A DNA stretch of 64,000 nucleotides from IDS-8 sp964424805 (GCA_964424805.1 CAYRKH010000006.1:29727-93726); one strand, 5' to 3'. Numbered from the stretch's first letter, positions 1-8,535 are shown. Notes: generated by a model from the letters alone, not told the origin. Program-made: numbers and translations.

Positions 1-71
1 TTTCGTGTTTAACGGAAATCCGTAATAGCCGATTTACATCTATCCTATTGATTTGATTACTTTATTCAAGT

Positions 72-87
72 TGGCACGAGTTCTGCA
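72..87 (+). promoter_or_regulatory. candidate sigma-54 promoter
   Basis: TGGCACG-N4-CTGCA matches the sigma-54 consensus TGGCACG-N4-TTGCA at all but one base, with the required 10 nt between the -24 GG and the -12 GC. It lies 66 nt upstream of the small exported-protein gene at 153, in AT-rich DNA unlike the surrounding coding sequence. Predicted transcription start is near 99. No test of function is possible from sequence. Confidence 0.5.
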
Positions 88-152
88 TTATAGAGAGCGA
101 ACCCACACGCGGCTGCCATAGAAGGCGGCGACGAAAAAACAAGGAACAAGAC

Positions 153-425
153 ATGAAATACACAACAGGCGCCGCGCTACTTGTCGCGGCACTACTCACC
201 GGCACACTGCCCGGCCCGGCGCTGGCCGAAGAGGCCGCGACGGCGGCGGAATTCAAGGTTGCCGCCGTGACGAGCCAGACGCTGCAGCAGGAGCTCGAAG
301 CCCGGCTGCAAAAGGACGCCGACGCCGTCACCGCAGGCGCCCTGACCGCGGTCAGCGACCTCAAGCTGCCGCTGGAGACGGAGCGGCTCGGCCCGGCCAC
401 GCTGGTGCTGGTCAGCGACCTTTAA
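153..425 (+). CDS. small exported protein, function unknown
   Basis: A 90-residue protein with a clear Sec signal peptide: MKY, a hydrophobic run at residues 5-20, and an ALA cleavage motif ending near residue 25. The mature part is about 65 residues, acidic, Ala/Leu-rich and probably helical, with no cysteine. The tetrapeptide VSDL occurs at about residue 68 and again at the very C-terminus, which hints at an internal duplication. I do not recognise a family. A sigma-54-like site lies upstream and a GC-rich hairpin follows the stop, so it looks like a single-gene transcript. Confidence 0.6.
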   Translation: MKYTTGAALLVAALLTGTLPGPALAEEAATAAEFKVAAVTSQTLQQELEARLQKDADAVTAGALTAVSDLKLPLETERLGPATLVLVSDL

Positions 426-448
426 ATAATTCTCGAGCAAGAACGGCG

Positions 449-490
449 GCCGCCGGCCCGGGCCCTCTCCCCCGAGGCCCGGGCGGCGGC
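449..490 (+). terminator. GC-rich hairpin after the small exported gene
   Basis: The arms 449-464 and 476-490 pair almost perfectly (one bulged G) around an 11-nt loop. It starts 24 nt after the stop at 425. There is no T-run, so it is a possible transcript-end stabiliser rather than a textbook intrinsic terminator. Confidence 0.4.
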
Positions 491-618
491 AGCCGGAGGC
501 GCGGCCATGGACGGTCGCGCTCGAAACGGACCGGAGGGTCCGGCGGCAACTCCCCCTTGCCGTGCCATTAGGGAGCCGGGGCCCGTCCCGTGTCGGAACG
601 GATGCCGAACGAATTCGG

Positions 619-903
619 TTAGCCGCCCCGGCTCCTGTTTTTACCGCTGTTTCCCCGCCGCTTTTCGGCGCCGTTGCCGCGAACCCTGGCGGTTTGCGAG
701 CTGATCGTGCGGCGGGCCTTGCGGAGCCAGTAACGGGCCCACGCGAACTCCAGGCCAAGAATGGCGAGTCCCGCCGGGATCACTACCAGCGCCGGCCCCG
801 GCGTCACGATCATGACGACGCCGAGCAACAGCACGGTAGTGCCGACGACCGCAACCACGATACGGCGTACCACCTTGTAGGTCACGTTCATCAGGCTGTT
901 CAT
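619..903 (-). CDS. PGPGW-family small membrane protein
   Basis: 94 residues. Two hydrophobic segments (about 13-33 and 39-56) flank a TPGPA turn, the hallmark of the PGPGW putative transmembrane family. The tail from about residue 60 is strongly basic (RKARR, EKRRG, KNRSRGG) and probably cytoplasmic. The reading frame stays open far upstream, but residues before the ATG at 903 look like shadow sequence of the divergent gene, so 903 is chosen; a second ATG lies at residue 5. The function of the family is not established. Confidence 0.7.
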   Translation of the reverse strand: MNSLMNVTYKVVRRIVVAVVGTTVLLLGVVMIVTPGPALVVIPAGLAILGLEFAWARYWLRKARRTISSQTARVRGNGAEKRRGNSGKNRSRGG

Positions 904-1006
904 CGAGGATCTGCAGCGTCCGGGCCTGTCCGCCCGCAAAGGCAGGAGCGTAGCATGACGGCAGGTTCCGCTTGTTTTTTTCCCGGCCTCCCGTAGGCTG
1001 TCGCCC

Positions 1007-1519
1007 GTGACGACCAGACTCCTTTGCGCGCTATGCATGCTGTTTGTATTCCCGGCCGCCGATGCCGGGGAAGCGGCTCCCGATCGCCTCGAGCTTGCAG
1101 CCGAACCGCCGGTTATTCCGGTCACCGCCAGGGCTCCGGGTCGACGGTTCATCGAGCTGCCGAGCCTGGAGTATCGCTTCGAAGTAGACGCCGCGTGCGC
1201 CGGCAGCCGGACGCCCCGCTCGCTCTCCATCAGCATCGCCGATAGCCGGCTGTCGCTGTCCGGCGGCGAGCTGGAAACCGCCGGGGAGTTCGTGCTGAGG
1301 GTACCCGCACGCCAGCTGGCGCCGGTCGCGGTGGACGACTTTTGCGTCGACACGCCTGCGATGAACGCGGCGCCACAGCTGACCGTGCCCGGCGTAGTCT
1401 CCGCGCAGGCGTCGCTGGTCTGCGGCGACGAGGACAGCTCCGGGATCCGCTACGTGGTGCAGCCGCTCGCCGTGACGCTCGCCTGCACGGTGCCCGCCGG
1501 GAGCCCGGGCGAGCGCTGA
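1007..1519 (+). CDS. exported protein with four cysteines, unknown function
   Basis: 170 residues starting at GTG 1007. A signal peptide of about 20 residues ends in a DAG-type site. Four cysteines in the mature part (in AACAG, DFCVD, LVCGD and LACTV) could form two disulfides, fitting a periplasmic location. The middle reads like beta strands. No family is recognised. It converges on the dienelactone-hydrolase-like gene with only 4 nt between the stop codons. Confidence 0.6.
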   Translation: MTTRLLCALCMLFVFPAADAGEAAPDRLELAAEPPVIPVTARAPGRRFIELPSLEYRFEVDAACAGSRTPRSLSISIADSRLSLSGGELETAGEFVLRVPARQLAPVAVDDFCVDTPAMNAAPQLTVPGVVSAQASLVCGDEDSSGIRYVVQPLAVTLACTVPAGSPGER

Positions 1520-1523
1520 AGCG

Positions 1524-2468
1524 CTAAAGCCCTGTCCCGGGTCGGAGGTGCCGGTCGAGGAATGCCAGGGAACGCTCCCAGGCCTGCCTGGCCGCTTCGG
1601 CGTCGTAGTTGTTGCCGCTCGGGTTGGCAAACGCGTGCCGGACCCCCGGGTAAACGTGGATGTCGTGCACAACGCCCGCATCTTCCAGCGCTTGCGCGAA
1701 CTGCTGCACCGTCTCCATCGGAATCGAGCGATCGTCTTCGGCGAAGTGCCCCATGATCGGCAGCTCGAGCTTCGCCAGCGTTGCCACGTCCGTGCCGACC
1801 TGCCCGTAGTAGACCACCGCCGCGTCCAGCTCTTCGGGGAACAGCGTGGCGGCATTGAACGCCCAGGTTCCGCCGAAGCACCAGCCGATTGATGCGATCC
1901 GCGGCGCGCCGGCCGTATCCCGCACGAACTGGTAGGCCTGGCGAATGTTCTCTTCGGCCGCCGCCGGGTTCTCGAGGGCCTGCATCATCAGCTTGCGAGC
2001 CTGGTCCGGGGTTTCCGCGACCTCGCCGCCGAACAGGTCGACCGCGAGCACGATGTAACCTTCCGCCGCCAGCCGGTCCGCCAGCGCGCGCATACCCTCG
2101 TTCAGCCCCCACCATTCGTGCACCACGATGAGCGCCGGCAGCGGCTCGACCATGTCCGACGGGAATACGAAATGACCGTACGACAGCCTGTCGTCGACTT
2201 CGGCGTAGGGCAGGGTTTCCGCCACGACCGCGCGCTCGGGCGGGACGGCGGCCGCTTCGTTCGGCGCGCCGGTGTCACCGGCATGTTCCCTGGCCGTCGC
2301 TTCCACGGCGGCGCGCGCCGCTTCGGAGTCGACGGCTGTATCCGGCTGCTTCCCGCAGGCGGCAAGCCCGACCAGCGCGGTGGCCGCGGCAATGATGCCG
2401 GCGGCAATCATCTTGCGGCGCGCGTCCCTGCTACCCTGCTGCACCGCCCTGCTACATTCCGTGGTCAT
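1524..2468 (-). CDS. dienelactone hydrolase family lipoprotein
   Basis: An alpha/beta hydrolase of the dienelactone hydrolase family. The nucleophile motif GWCFGG puts the catalytic cysteine at residue 197, with Asp246 (in AEDDRSIP) and His278 (in VRHAF) completing the Cys-Asp-His triad; VVHEWWG near 116-121 is the usual oxyanion-side motif. Residues 20-38 form a lipoprotein signal ending LAAC, so the mature protein is probably tethered in the periplasm. The lipobox favours initiation at the inner ATG (2411); the outer ATG at 2468 has a purine-rich leader. Substrate unknown. Confidence 0.82.
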   Translation of the reverse strand: MTTECSRAVQQGSRDARRKMIAAGIIAAATALVGLAACGKQPDTAVDSEAARAAVEATAREHAGDTGAPNEAAAVPPERAVVAETLPYAEVDDRLSYGHFVFPSDMVEPLPALIVVHEWWGLNEGMRALADRLAAEGYIVLAVDLFGGEVAETPDQARKLMMQALENPAAAEENIRQAYQFVRDTAGAPRIASIGWCFGGTWAFNAATLFPEELDAAVVYYGQVGTDVATLAKLELPIMGHFAEDDRSIPMETVQQFAQALEDAGVVHDIHVYPGVRHAFANPSGNNYDAEAARQAWERSLAFLDRHLRPGTGL

Positions 2469-2526
2469 GCCCCGCCCCTGGTTCCCCGATGCCGTGAGTG
2501 TAAAGCATAATCCGCGCTCCCGGGCC

Positions 2527-2679
2527 CTACCACTCGTCGTCGTCCTGCCACTCCTTCAGCTTGCTGCGGTCGACATGTTCCCATTGCTGCCGGCTCTTCC
2601 GGACGTAATGGACGACCTTGGCGGCAATGTAGGCAAGGAAGAGCGCGAGGAGCAGCAGGACCGGCCAGAACTCATTCAC
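2527..2679 (-). CDS. 50-residue single-pass membrane protein
   Basis: A short gene with strong translation signals: AAGGAGA six nt before a GTG start at 2679. It encodes one N-terminal transmembrane segment (about residues 4-22, FWPVLLLLALFLAYIAA) followed by a charged cytoplasmic tail ending in QDDDEW. Codon use matches the neighbours. It is divergent from the MATE gene, whose start is 27 nt away. No family is recognised. Confidence 0.65.
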   Translation of the reverse strand: MNEFWPVLLLLALFLAYIAAKVVHYVRKSRQQWEHVDRSKLKEWQDDDEW

Positions 2680-2705
2680 AATGCGTCTCCTTCATATGGG
2701 TCACC

Positions 2706-4127
2706 ATGACTGACGTCTCCCCCGCCGCCGCGGTTCCCTCGTGGCGCCGCTTCCGGGATTTCCTCCTCGAGTCGTTGCGCGAGAACGATGCCGATTTCAC
2801 GACCGGGTCCATCGGCCGCCCGCTCGGGCTGCTCGCCATCCCGATGATGCTCGAGATGTCGATGGAGGCGGTCTTCGCACTGGTCGACATCATCTTCGTT
2901 TCCCTGCTCGGCACCAATGCCGTTGCCGCCGTCGGGCTGACAGAAGCGCTCGTTACCGTGCTGTACGCGATCGCGATCGGATTCGGCATGGGGGTCACGG
3001 CGATGGTGTCACGCCGCATCGGCGCGGGCGACCCGGATGGCGCAGCCGCCGTCGCGGGGCAGGCAATCTGGGTAGGCGCGCTGTTCTCGATCCTGATCGG
3101 GATCGGCGGCATCCTGTTCGCCGCGGACCTCCTGCGGATGATGGGCGCCAGCGGAGCCGTGATCGCGGAAGGCCGCGGTTATACCGCCGTGATGCTCGGC
3201 GGCTCGGCCAGCATCATCTACCTGTTCCTCCTGACGGCGGCGTTTCGCGGCGCGGGCGATGCGCCCGTCGCCCTGCGCTCGCTGGCACTCGCCAACGGGA
3301 TCAACATCGTGCTCGACCCGTGCCTGATTTTCGGCGCGGGACCTTTTCCCGAAATGGGGGTTACCGGCGCCGCGGTCGCCACGACCATCGGCCGCGGGAC
3401 CGGCGTCGTGTACCTGGCCTGGCACCTTTTCGCGGGCCGGGGCCGCCTGAGGCTCGGCGTGCGGCACTGCCGCATCGTCGCCGCCCTGCTCGCCCGGCTG
3501 GTGCAGATCTCGGTAGGCGGCGTCGGGCAGTTTTTGATCGCTACCGCGAGCTGGATCGTGATCATGCGCGTGGTCGCGCTTTACGGCAGCGCGCCGGTGG
3601 CCGCCTACACGATCGGGCTGCGGCTGATCGAGTTCGCGCTGCTGCCGGCGTGGGGACTCGGCAACGCCGCGGCCACCCTGGTGGGGCAGAACCTCGGGGC
3701 GGGTAAACCCGGGCGGGCCGAGCAAACGACGTGGCTGGCGGCGCGCTGCAACGCGGCGCTCATGCTCGTGCTCGGCGGGGCCATGGTCGTCGCGGCACCC
3801 TCCGTCGTGGCGCTGTTCTCGGAGGACCCGGAGGTCATGCGCTACGGCACCAGCTGCCTGCGCATCCTCGGCATCGGCTACCCCATGTACGCCGTCGGCA
3901 TGATCGTCGTGCAGGCCATGAACGGCGCCGGCGATACGTGGACCCCGTCTCTCCTCAATTTGATTTGCTTTTGGCTGCTGGAGATCCCGCTCGCGTACGC
4001 GCTGGCGACCGGCGCCGGGTTCGGGCCGAACGGCGTGTTCTGGGCCATCATCATCTCGGAGTCGACGCTGACCGTGCTCGCCGTGGCCGTATTCCGCCGC
4101 GGCCGCTGGCGCCGGCAACGGGTGTGA
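2706..4127 (+). CDS. MATE family efflux transporter
   Basis: 473 residues, the normal length for a multi-antimicrobial extrusion (MATE) antiporter, with about 12 hydrophobic segments in two related halves. Family features include the LAIPMMLEM start of TM1, the GMGVTAMVSRRIGAGD loop and the second-half equivalent GLGNAAATLVGQNLGAGKP. It would export cationic drugs or metabolites in exchange for Na+ or H+ across the inner membrane. A soluble stretch of about 40 residues precedes TM1. It stands alone with no local regulator. Substrate cannot be inferred. Confidence 0.92.
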   Translation: MTDVSPAAAVPSWRRFRDFLLESLRENDADFTTGSIGRPLGLLAIPMMLEMSMEAVFALVDIIFVSLLGTNAVAAVGLTEALVTVLYAIAIGFGMGVTAMVSRRIGAGDPDGAAAVAGQAIWVGALFSILIGIGGILFAADLLRMMGASGAVIAEGRGYTAVMLGGSASIIYLFLLTAAFRGAGDAPVALRSLALANGINIVLDPCLIFGAGPFPEMGVTGAAVATTIGRGTGVVYLAWHLFAGRGRLRLGVRHCRIVAALLARLVQISVGGVGQFLIATASWIVIMRVVALYGSAPVAAYTIGLRLIEFALLPAWGLGNAAATLVGQNLGAGKPGRAEQTTWLAARCNAALMLVLGGAMVVAAPSVVALFSEDPEVMRYGTSCLRILGIGYPMYAVGMIVVQAMNGAGDTWTPSLLNLICFWLLEIPLAYALATGAGFGPNGVFWAIIISESTLTVLAVAVFRRGRWRRQRV

Positions 4128-4218
4128 CAGCGCCGGCGCGCCGTGAAAGTGGCCGGTGGAATTCCAAAACGTGACGGACTACGATGCGTGGCATGCCCGT
4201 TACACCTAGCCTCGACGC

Positions 4219-4944
4219 ATGATCCGCCGATTGCTGAGCTTCCTGATCCCATCCTGCGTCGCCGCCAGCGCTGCGGCGGACGACCTGCTGGGCGTGGGGC
4301 AGGCGCCGGAGATCGCGACCGGTGTCTCTGTTTCCCTGGTGCCGGCGAGCGTGATCGTCGCCGCGTTCCTGCTGCTGCTGCTCCTGGTCGCCCGCGGCTC
4401 GGCCGCCCGCGTAAAGCGCACGATCGGCGAACGGCGCGGACGGCGCCGCCTCCGCCGCGTGCTCCGCAGGCGCAGCCCCGACCTGATCGAGAACCTCATC
4501 ATCCCGGGCGCCTACGGCGGGTTGACGAAAATCGACTGCGCCGTGCTGACCTCCGGCGGCATTCTCTGCATCCAGGTCAAGCACTGCGACGGCATCGTGT
4601 TCGGAAGCGAAAATGAGCCCCAGTGGAAGAACGTCGACGGCGTGCGGCAGCGCAAATTCCTGAACCCGGTCATCCAGAACGCCGGCCGCACGAAAGCACT
4701 GCAGAACGTCGTGCCCGAAGTGCCCGTCGCGAGCCTGGTGGTATTCACCGGGCCGGCGCAGCTTACCGCGCCGAAGGTCCGGAACGCGGTGCGGCTGCGC
4801 GACCTCGACAACTACGTCGCCAAGTTCGTATTCGGGCCGTGCCGGGTAAAGGACTGGGACGCCGTCTGGCTGACGGTCAAATCGGCTGCGCTTACCGACG
4901 AGGATTCGGCGCGGGATTTTCGCGCCCAGCTCAGCTTCTCCTGA
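4219..4944 (+). CDS. membrane-anchored NERD domain protein
   Basis: 241 residues. A signal-like segment (1-20) and a transmembrane helix (about 43-62) precede a basic linker (RRGRRRLRRVLRRR) and a NERD (nuclease-related) domain at about 95-200. The NERD core is visible as LTKIDCAVLTSGGILCIQVKH, with the restriction-like D ... QVK pattern, followed by QWK and the FLNPVIQN motif. NERD proteins are presumed nucleases of the PD-(D/E)xK fold but are poorly characterised. No partner gene is adjacent. Confidence 0.8.
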   Translation: MIRRLLSFLIPSCVAASAAADDLLGVGQAPEIATGVSVSLVPASVIVAAFLLLLLLVARGSAARVKRTIGERRGRRRLRRVLRRRSPDLIENLIIPGAYGGLTKIDCAVLTSGGILCIQVKHCDGIVFGSENEPQWKNVDGVRQRKFLNPVIQNAGRTKALQNVVPEVPVASLVVFTGPAQLTAPKVRNAVRLRDLDNYVAKFVFGPCRVKDWDAVWLTVKSAALTDEDSARDFRAQLSFS

Positions 4945-5003
4945 CCCCCGTACCGGGATTTCCGTCTCGCCTTCGCCGCCGGGTTATCAGGTAGAGTCGG
5001 CCC

Positions 5004-6026
5004 ATGGCCAGCTTGTCCCGGTGGCTCCGGATCGCAGCCGTCTCCGCCGCTACTGTCATCGCCGCCGCGGTTGCCGCCCTCGCGTGGGAATGGCAGGACC
5101 GCCCGCCCGTTTCCACCCTCGGCTGGCCGGTCGCGGCCGCCGCGGGAGACACCGGCGACGGCGTCACGGTGACGTGGCTGGGCATCACGACACTGCTGTT
5201 CGACGACGGTGAAACGCAGATTCTCACGGACGGGACGTTCACCCGGCTCAGCGCGGGTGACATCCTGTTGCGGCGCCGCGTCCACTCGGATCTCGCGACG
5301 ATCAACTACGGCCTGGCCGAGTTCCGCATCAATCGCCTGGCCGCGATCGTCCCGGTGCATGCGCACTTCGACCATGCCATGGACGTGGGCCACGTCGCCA
5401 ATCGCACGACCGGCATCGTGCTTGGATCGGAATCGGCCGCCAACATCGCGCGCGGCGCCGGCGTGCCGGTGAGCCAGTACCAGATCCTGGCCGACGGTGA
5501 ATCGCGCCAGTTCGGCGACTTCACGATCACGCTGCTCGAAACGGCGCATGCGCCGCTCGGGCCGGGCGGCGAGACCTGGTTCGCCGGCACGATAACCGAG
5601 GCGCTGGGGCAACCGGCCCGTGTGTCCGACTGGAAGGCCGGCATCTGCTGGTCCGTGCTCATCGAGCATCCGCAGGGTAGCGCGCTCGTGCAGGGCAGCG
5701 CCGGTTTCATCGAAGGCAAGCTCGAAGGCGTGCAAGCGGACGTGGTTTTCCTGTCGGTAGCCGGCCTGTCCGGGCTCGGCCCAGGCTACACGCAGCGCTA
5801 CTGGGACGAGACCGTCACCCGCACCGGCGCCTCGCGGGTCTACCCGATCCACTTCGACGACTACACCCGCCCCTTCGGCACGCTCACCCTCCCGCCGGCC
5901 ATGATCGACGATGTCCCCGCCACGGCCGCCCGCCTCAACGACCTCGCTGACCTCCAGCGCCTCCCCCTGGCCCTCCCGGTCCCGCTGTTTGGGGGCGGGC
6001 CTCCCCAAGTTGGGTCTGCTGACTAA
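5004..6026 (+). CDS. MBL-fold metallohydrolase, membrane-anchored
   Basis: 340 residues. An N-terminal hydrophobic segment (8-28) is either an uncleaved anchor or a signal. The metallo-beta-lactamase motif HAHFDH (His119, His121, Asp123, His124), His182 and His283 supply the dinuclear zinc ligands. The overall form resembles UlaG/NAPE-PLD-like beta-lactamase superfamily proteins. The likely site is the periplasmic face of the inner membrane. Substrate unknown. It follows the NERD gene by 59 nt in the same direction and may share its transcript. Confidence 0.8.
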   Translation: MASLSRWLRIAAVSAATVIAAAVAALAWEWQDRPPVSTLGWPVAAAAGDTGDGVTVTWLGITTLLFDDGETQILTDGTFTRLSAGDILLRRRVHSDLATINYGLAEFRINRLAAIVPVHAHFDHAMDVGHVANRTTGIVLGSESAANIARGAGVPVSQYQILADGESRQFGDFTITLLETAHAPLGPGGETWFAGTITEALGQPARVSDWKAGICWSVLIEHPQGSALVQGSAGFIEGKLEGVQADVVFLSVAGLSGLGPGYTQRYWDETVTRTGASRVYPIHFDDYTRPFGTLTLPPAMIDDVPATAARLNDLADLQRLPLALPVPLFGGGPPQVGSAD

Positions 6027-6078
6027 ACAGGCCGATTCCGCCCGCTATTCAGGCTTGAACGAGCCCGAAAAGCGTCGA

Positions 6079-6408
6079 TCAAGGCTCTGAAACCGCGCCG
6101 GCCGTGGACCAATTCTTCAGTATTTCAGCTACCTGGCGCGGTCCGACCCCCAACAGGCGTTCCTTGGCGGGCTTGGGGAGGCGCTTGAGTTTCAGCTCGG
6201 CGCGGGTGGCGAGGGCGCGATCGCCCATTTCGGCCTGGAAAACCAGGGTGAACGGTCCGCGGCCGCGGAGGTATTTTGCGCCCCTGGGGCTGCACTCGTG
6301 CTCGGCGATGCGGCGTTTTACGTCGGTCGCGATGCCGGTGTACAGGGAGCCATCCCGGCAGCGCAGGACGTAGACGCTCCAGCGCGGGGAACGTGAGCCG
6401 GTATCCAG
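6079..6408 (-). CDS. GIY-YIG nuclease family protein, non-canonical start
   Basis: Reading from 6408 gives about 109 residues with a GIY-YIG domain: VYVLRCRDGSLYTGIATD near residues 12-29, then KRRIAEH and GAKYL as in the YhbQ-like group. There is no ATG or GTG at the front of the frame, only a CTG (6406-6408) immediately after the stop of the upstream gene at 6410. Translation is therefore probably coupled to that gene, or starts at CTG. Function of this stand-alone group is unclear; roles in DNA repair have been proposed. Confidence 0.72.
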   Translation of the reverse strand: MDTGSRSPRWSVYVLRCRDGSLYTGIATDVKRRIAEHECSPRGAKYLRGRGPFTLVFQAEMGDRALATRAELKLKRLPKPAKERLLGVGPRQVAEILKNWSTAGAVSEP

Positions 6409-6409
6409 G

Positions 6410-6781
6410 TCAGGCGTGCCCGCCGGCCAGGGTATCGCCGAGCACCCGGAAAGCCCCGGCCTCCACGCTGGCCTTGTTCGCGGCGGTGTCGTCGTAGGTC
6501 AGGACGATCTCGTCGGCACCCTGCAGCGACCGGGCAGGCTCGTGCAGCGCAAGCGTCAGCACGTTGCCGGTGAGCCGCGCCTCTCGCACCAGGTCGTGCC
6601 CGGCGAGCTCGCGCTCGTTGAATTCAATGTACATCGACTCGTCGTAGTCCTCGCCCTCGGCGCGCATGAGGAGCAGGTAGTCGTCGATGTCGCCGGTGTC
6701 GGTGGTGTGGGCGAAAAACAGGATGGTCGCGTGCTCACGCACGTCGAAAGCCACGGTATCGTAGTTGCGGTTAATGGGCAT
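6410..6781 (-). CDS. conserved-looking 123-residue protein, possibly Imm10-like
   Basis: An acidic, soluble protein without signal peptide. The central pattern (YLLLMRA, MYIEFNEREL, then a beta-strand run ending IVLTYDD) loosely resembles the Imm10 immunity-protein fold, but no diagnostic residue can be cited and no toxin gene is adjacent. It overlaps the acyltransferase gene upstream by 11 nt and is followed directly by the GIY-YIG gene, so the three form one transcription unit. Confidence 0.5.
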   Translation of the reverse strand: MPINRNYDTVAFDVREHATILFFAHTTDTGDIDDYLLLMRAEGEDYDESMYIEFNERELAGHDLVREARLTGNVLTLALHEPARSLQGADEIVLTYDDTAANKASVEAGAFRVLGDTLAGGHA

Positions 6782-7715
6782 CGGGATTGCCTGCCGTCGT
6801 CGATACTTCGGGCATTGTACCCGATGCTTCCCGCGAATTTAGCCCCTTTCGCATGACCTCTATTTTCCGATCCTTCTCCTGCCAGATTCCGCTCAACCAC
6901 CGATGGAACGTGGCCCGGAATTCACGATCCTCCCCGTAGTCGCCCTGCATCATCCACGCCTCGACAGCGCGCTGCTCGATATCGACCACGACCGCATCGA
7001 CGTCGCCGCGGCACAGCTTCCAGAAGTCGACCGTACCCTGGCGGTACACGAGCGTGACGTCGAGGATCGCGTCGAACATCGAGCCCATGGACGTCAGCGC
7101 CAGGGCGATGCCGCCGGCTCGCGGGGGCAGCAGGTGCCGGTAGGGCGAGGCGCGCTTCACCTTTTTTTCCTCGGTGAAGCGCGTTCCTTCGACGAAGTTG
7201 ATCACAGACGTCGGCATTTCCCGGAATTTCTCGCACGCGGCGCGCGTCGCCCGCAGGTCCTCCCCCTTCTTTTCCGGGTGCTTCGCGAGGTAGGACTTCG
7301 AATAGCGCTTCATGAACGGCATGTCGAGCGCCCACCACGCCACTCCCAGGAACGGGAACCAGACGAGCTCCTGCTTGATGAAGAACTTGAGGAAAGGAAT
7401 ACGGCGGTTGAACACCGTCTGCAGCACGACGATATCGACCCACGTCCGGTGGTTCGACACGACGAGATACCAGCCGCGGCGATTCAGGCCGTCCGCGCCG
7501 CGGACCTCGAGCTGTTTACCGTCGAGCCCGAGAATGAACGCGTTGCCGCTGACCCAGCTTTCGCCGATCGACATCAGGGAGCCGGTGATTGCGCGCCGCA
7601 ACGACGGTACGGGCACCAGCAGCTTGACGACCGCCAGCACGAACAGCGGCATGCACCACAGGATCGTGTTGGCGGTCAGCGCGGCAAGGACGACGAGCGC
7701 GCGCAGGTTCCTCAC
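6771..7715 (-). CDS. 1-acyl-sn-glycerol-3-phosphate acyltransferase, YihG-type
   Basis: 314 residues with a GTG start. Two N-terminal hydrophobic segments precede the PlsC domain. The acyltransferase motif HRTWVD (His89, Asp94) and the glycerol-phosphate-binding motif FVEGTR (about 174-179) are intact. Length and the MPFMKRYSK region resemble the YihG subgroup, which adds a second acyl chain to lysophosphatidate and contributes to phospholipid diversity at the inner membrane. The chromosomal plsC used for bulk synthesis may lie elsewhere. Confidence 0.85.
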   Translation of the reverse strand: MRNLRALVVLAALTANTILWCMPLFVLAVVKLLVPVPSLRRAITGSLMSIGESWVSGNAFILGLDGKQLEVRGADGLNRRGWYLVVSNHRTWVDIVVLQTVFNRRIPFLKFFIKQELVWFPFLGVAWWALDMPFMKRYSKSYLAKHPEKKGEDLRATRAACEKFREMPTSVINFVEGTRFTEEKKVKRASPYRHLLPPRAGGIALALTSMGSMFDAILDVTLVYRQGTVDFWKLCRGDVDAVVVDIEQRAVEAWMMQGDYGEDREFRATFHRWLSGIWQEKDRKIEVMRKGLNSREASGTMPEVSTTAGNPDAH

Positions 7716-7748
7716 GCGATCACCACCCGGCAGCCCGGTCAGCCGGGC

Positions 7749-8030
7749 TCACCCGGTGCGGCTGGTCACCTCGAGCAGGTGGTAGCCGAACTGCGTCTTC
7801 ACCGGCCCCTGCACGGTGTTCAGCTCGGCGCTGAAAACGACCTCGTCGAACTCCCGGACCATCATGCCCGGTCCGAACTCCCCGAGCTCCCCGCCCCGCT
7901 GGCCGGACGGACAGGACGAATGTTCCTTTGCCAGCGCGGCGAAATCGGCCCCGCCCTCGATCTGGTCTTTCAACTCCTGAGCGCGAGTCTCCGTATCGAC
8001 CAGGATGTGTCTTGCGGAAGCCTTTTTCAT
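7749..8030 (-). CDS. ppiC: parvulin-type peptidyl-prolyl isomerase
   Basis: 93 residues forming a single rotamase domain, as in E. coli PpiC. The family signature is complete: ARHILVDTE, HSSCPSGQRGGELGEFGPGMMVREFDEVVF and TQFGYHLLEV. No signal peptide, so it acts in the cytoplasm on prolyl bonds. The start at 8030 has a GAGGAG ribosome site. Probable first gene of a leftward unit with the plsC-like gene 34 nt downstream. Confidence 0.88.
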   Translation of the reverse strand: MKKASARHILVDTETRAQELKDQIEGGADFAALAKEHSSCPSGQRGGELGEFGPGMMVREFDEVVFSAELNTVQGPVKTQFGYHLLEVTSRTG

Positions 8031-8145
8031 GCGTGTCTCCTCGACTTGCGGATGAGCCGCTATTATCCCGGACTCATGCCTGCTTTTGGAAACTGATTTC
8101 CGCCGGATACCCGGGCCTGTATACCGGGTATATACTTCCTGCCCG

Positions 8146-8502
8146 ATGCGCCCGGTACTGCTGACGATCCTGTTGCTGACCCTGAGCAACGTGTTCATGA
8201 CGTTCGCGTGGTATGCCCACCTGAAGGAGCTCAGCCACAAGCCGTGGCTCGTCGCCGCGCTCGCCAGCTGGGGGATCGCCTTCTTTGAATACCTGCTGCA
8301 GGTGCCGGGCAACCGCATCGGTTACACGGTGATGTCCGTAGCGCAGCTCAAGGTCCTGCAGGAAGTGGTGACCCTGTCGGTCTTCGTCCCCTTCGCGTTG
8401 CTGTACCTCAAGGAGCCGCTCAAGCTGGATTACCTGTGGGCGGCCCTGTGCATCCTGGGCGCGGTTTTTTTCATTTTTCGCAGCAAGCTCGTCGGCGCCT
8501 GA
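8146..8502 (+). CDS. DMT-like membrane protein (DUF486)
   Basis: 118 residues with four transmembrane helices, matching the short DUF486 family related to the drug/metabolite transporter fold. Characteristic features are the early TLSNVFMTFAWYAHLK and the central FEYLLQVPGNRIGY motif. The chosen ATG at 8146 removes a polar extension. The function of DUF486 is not known; it may work as a homodimeric transporter. It leads a short operon with the MAPEG gene 33 nt downstream. Confidence 0.8.
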   Translation: MRPVLLTILLLTLSNVFMTFAWYAHLKELSHKPWLVAALASWGIAFFEYLLQVPGNRIGYTVMSVAQLKVLQEVVTLSVFVPFALLYLKEPLKLDYLWAALCILGAVFFIFRSKLVGA

Positions 8503-8535
8503 CGCCGGCGTTACAACCGACGGGGGGAATAGTTC

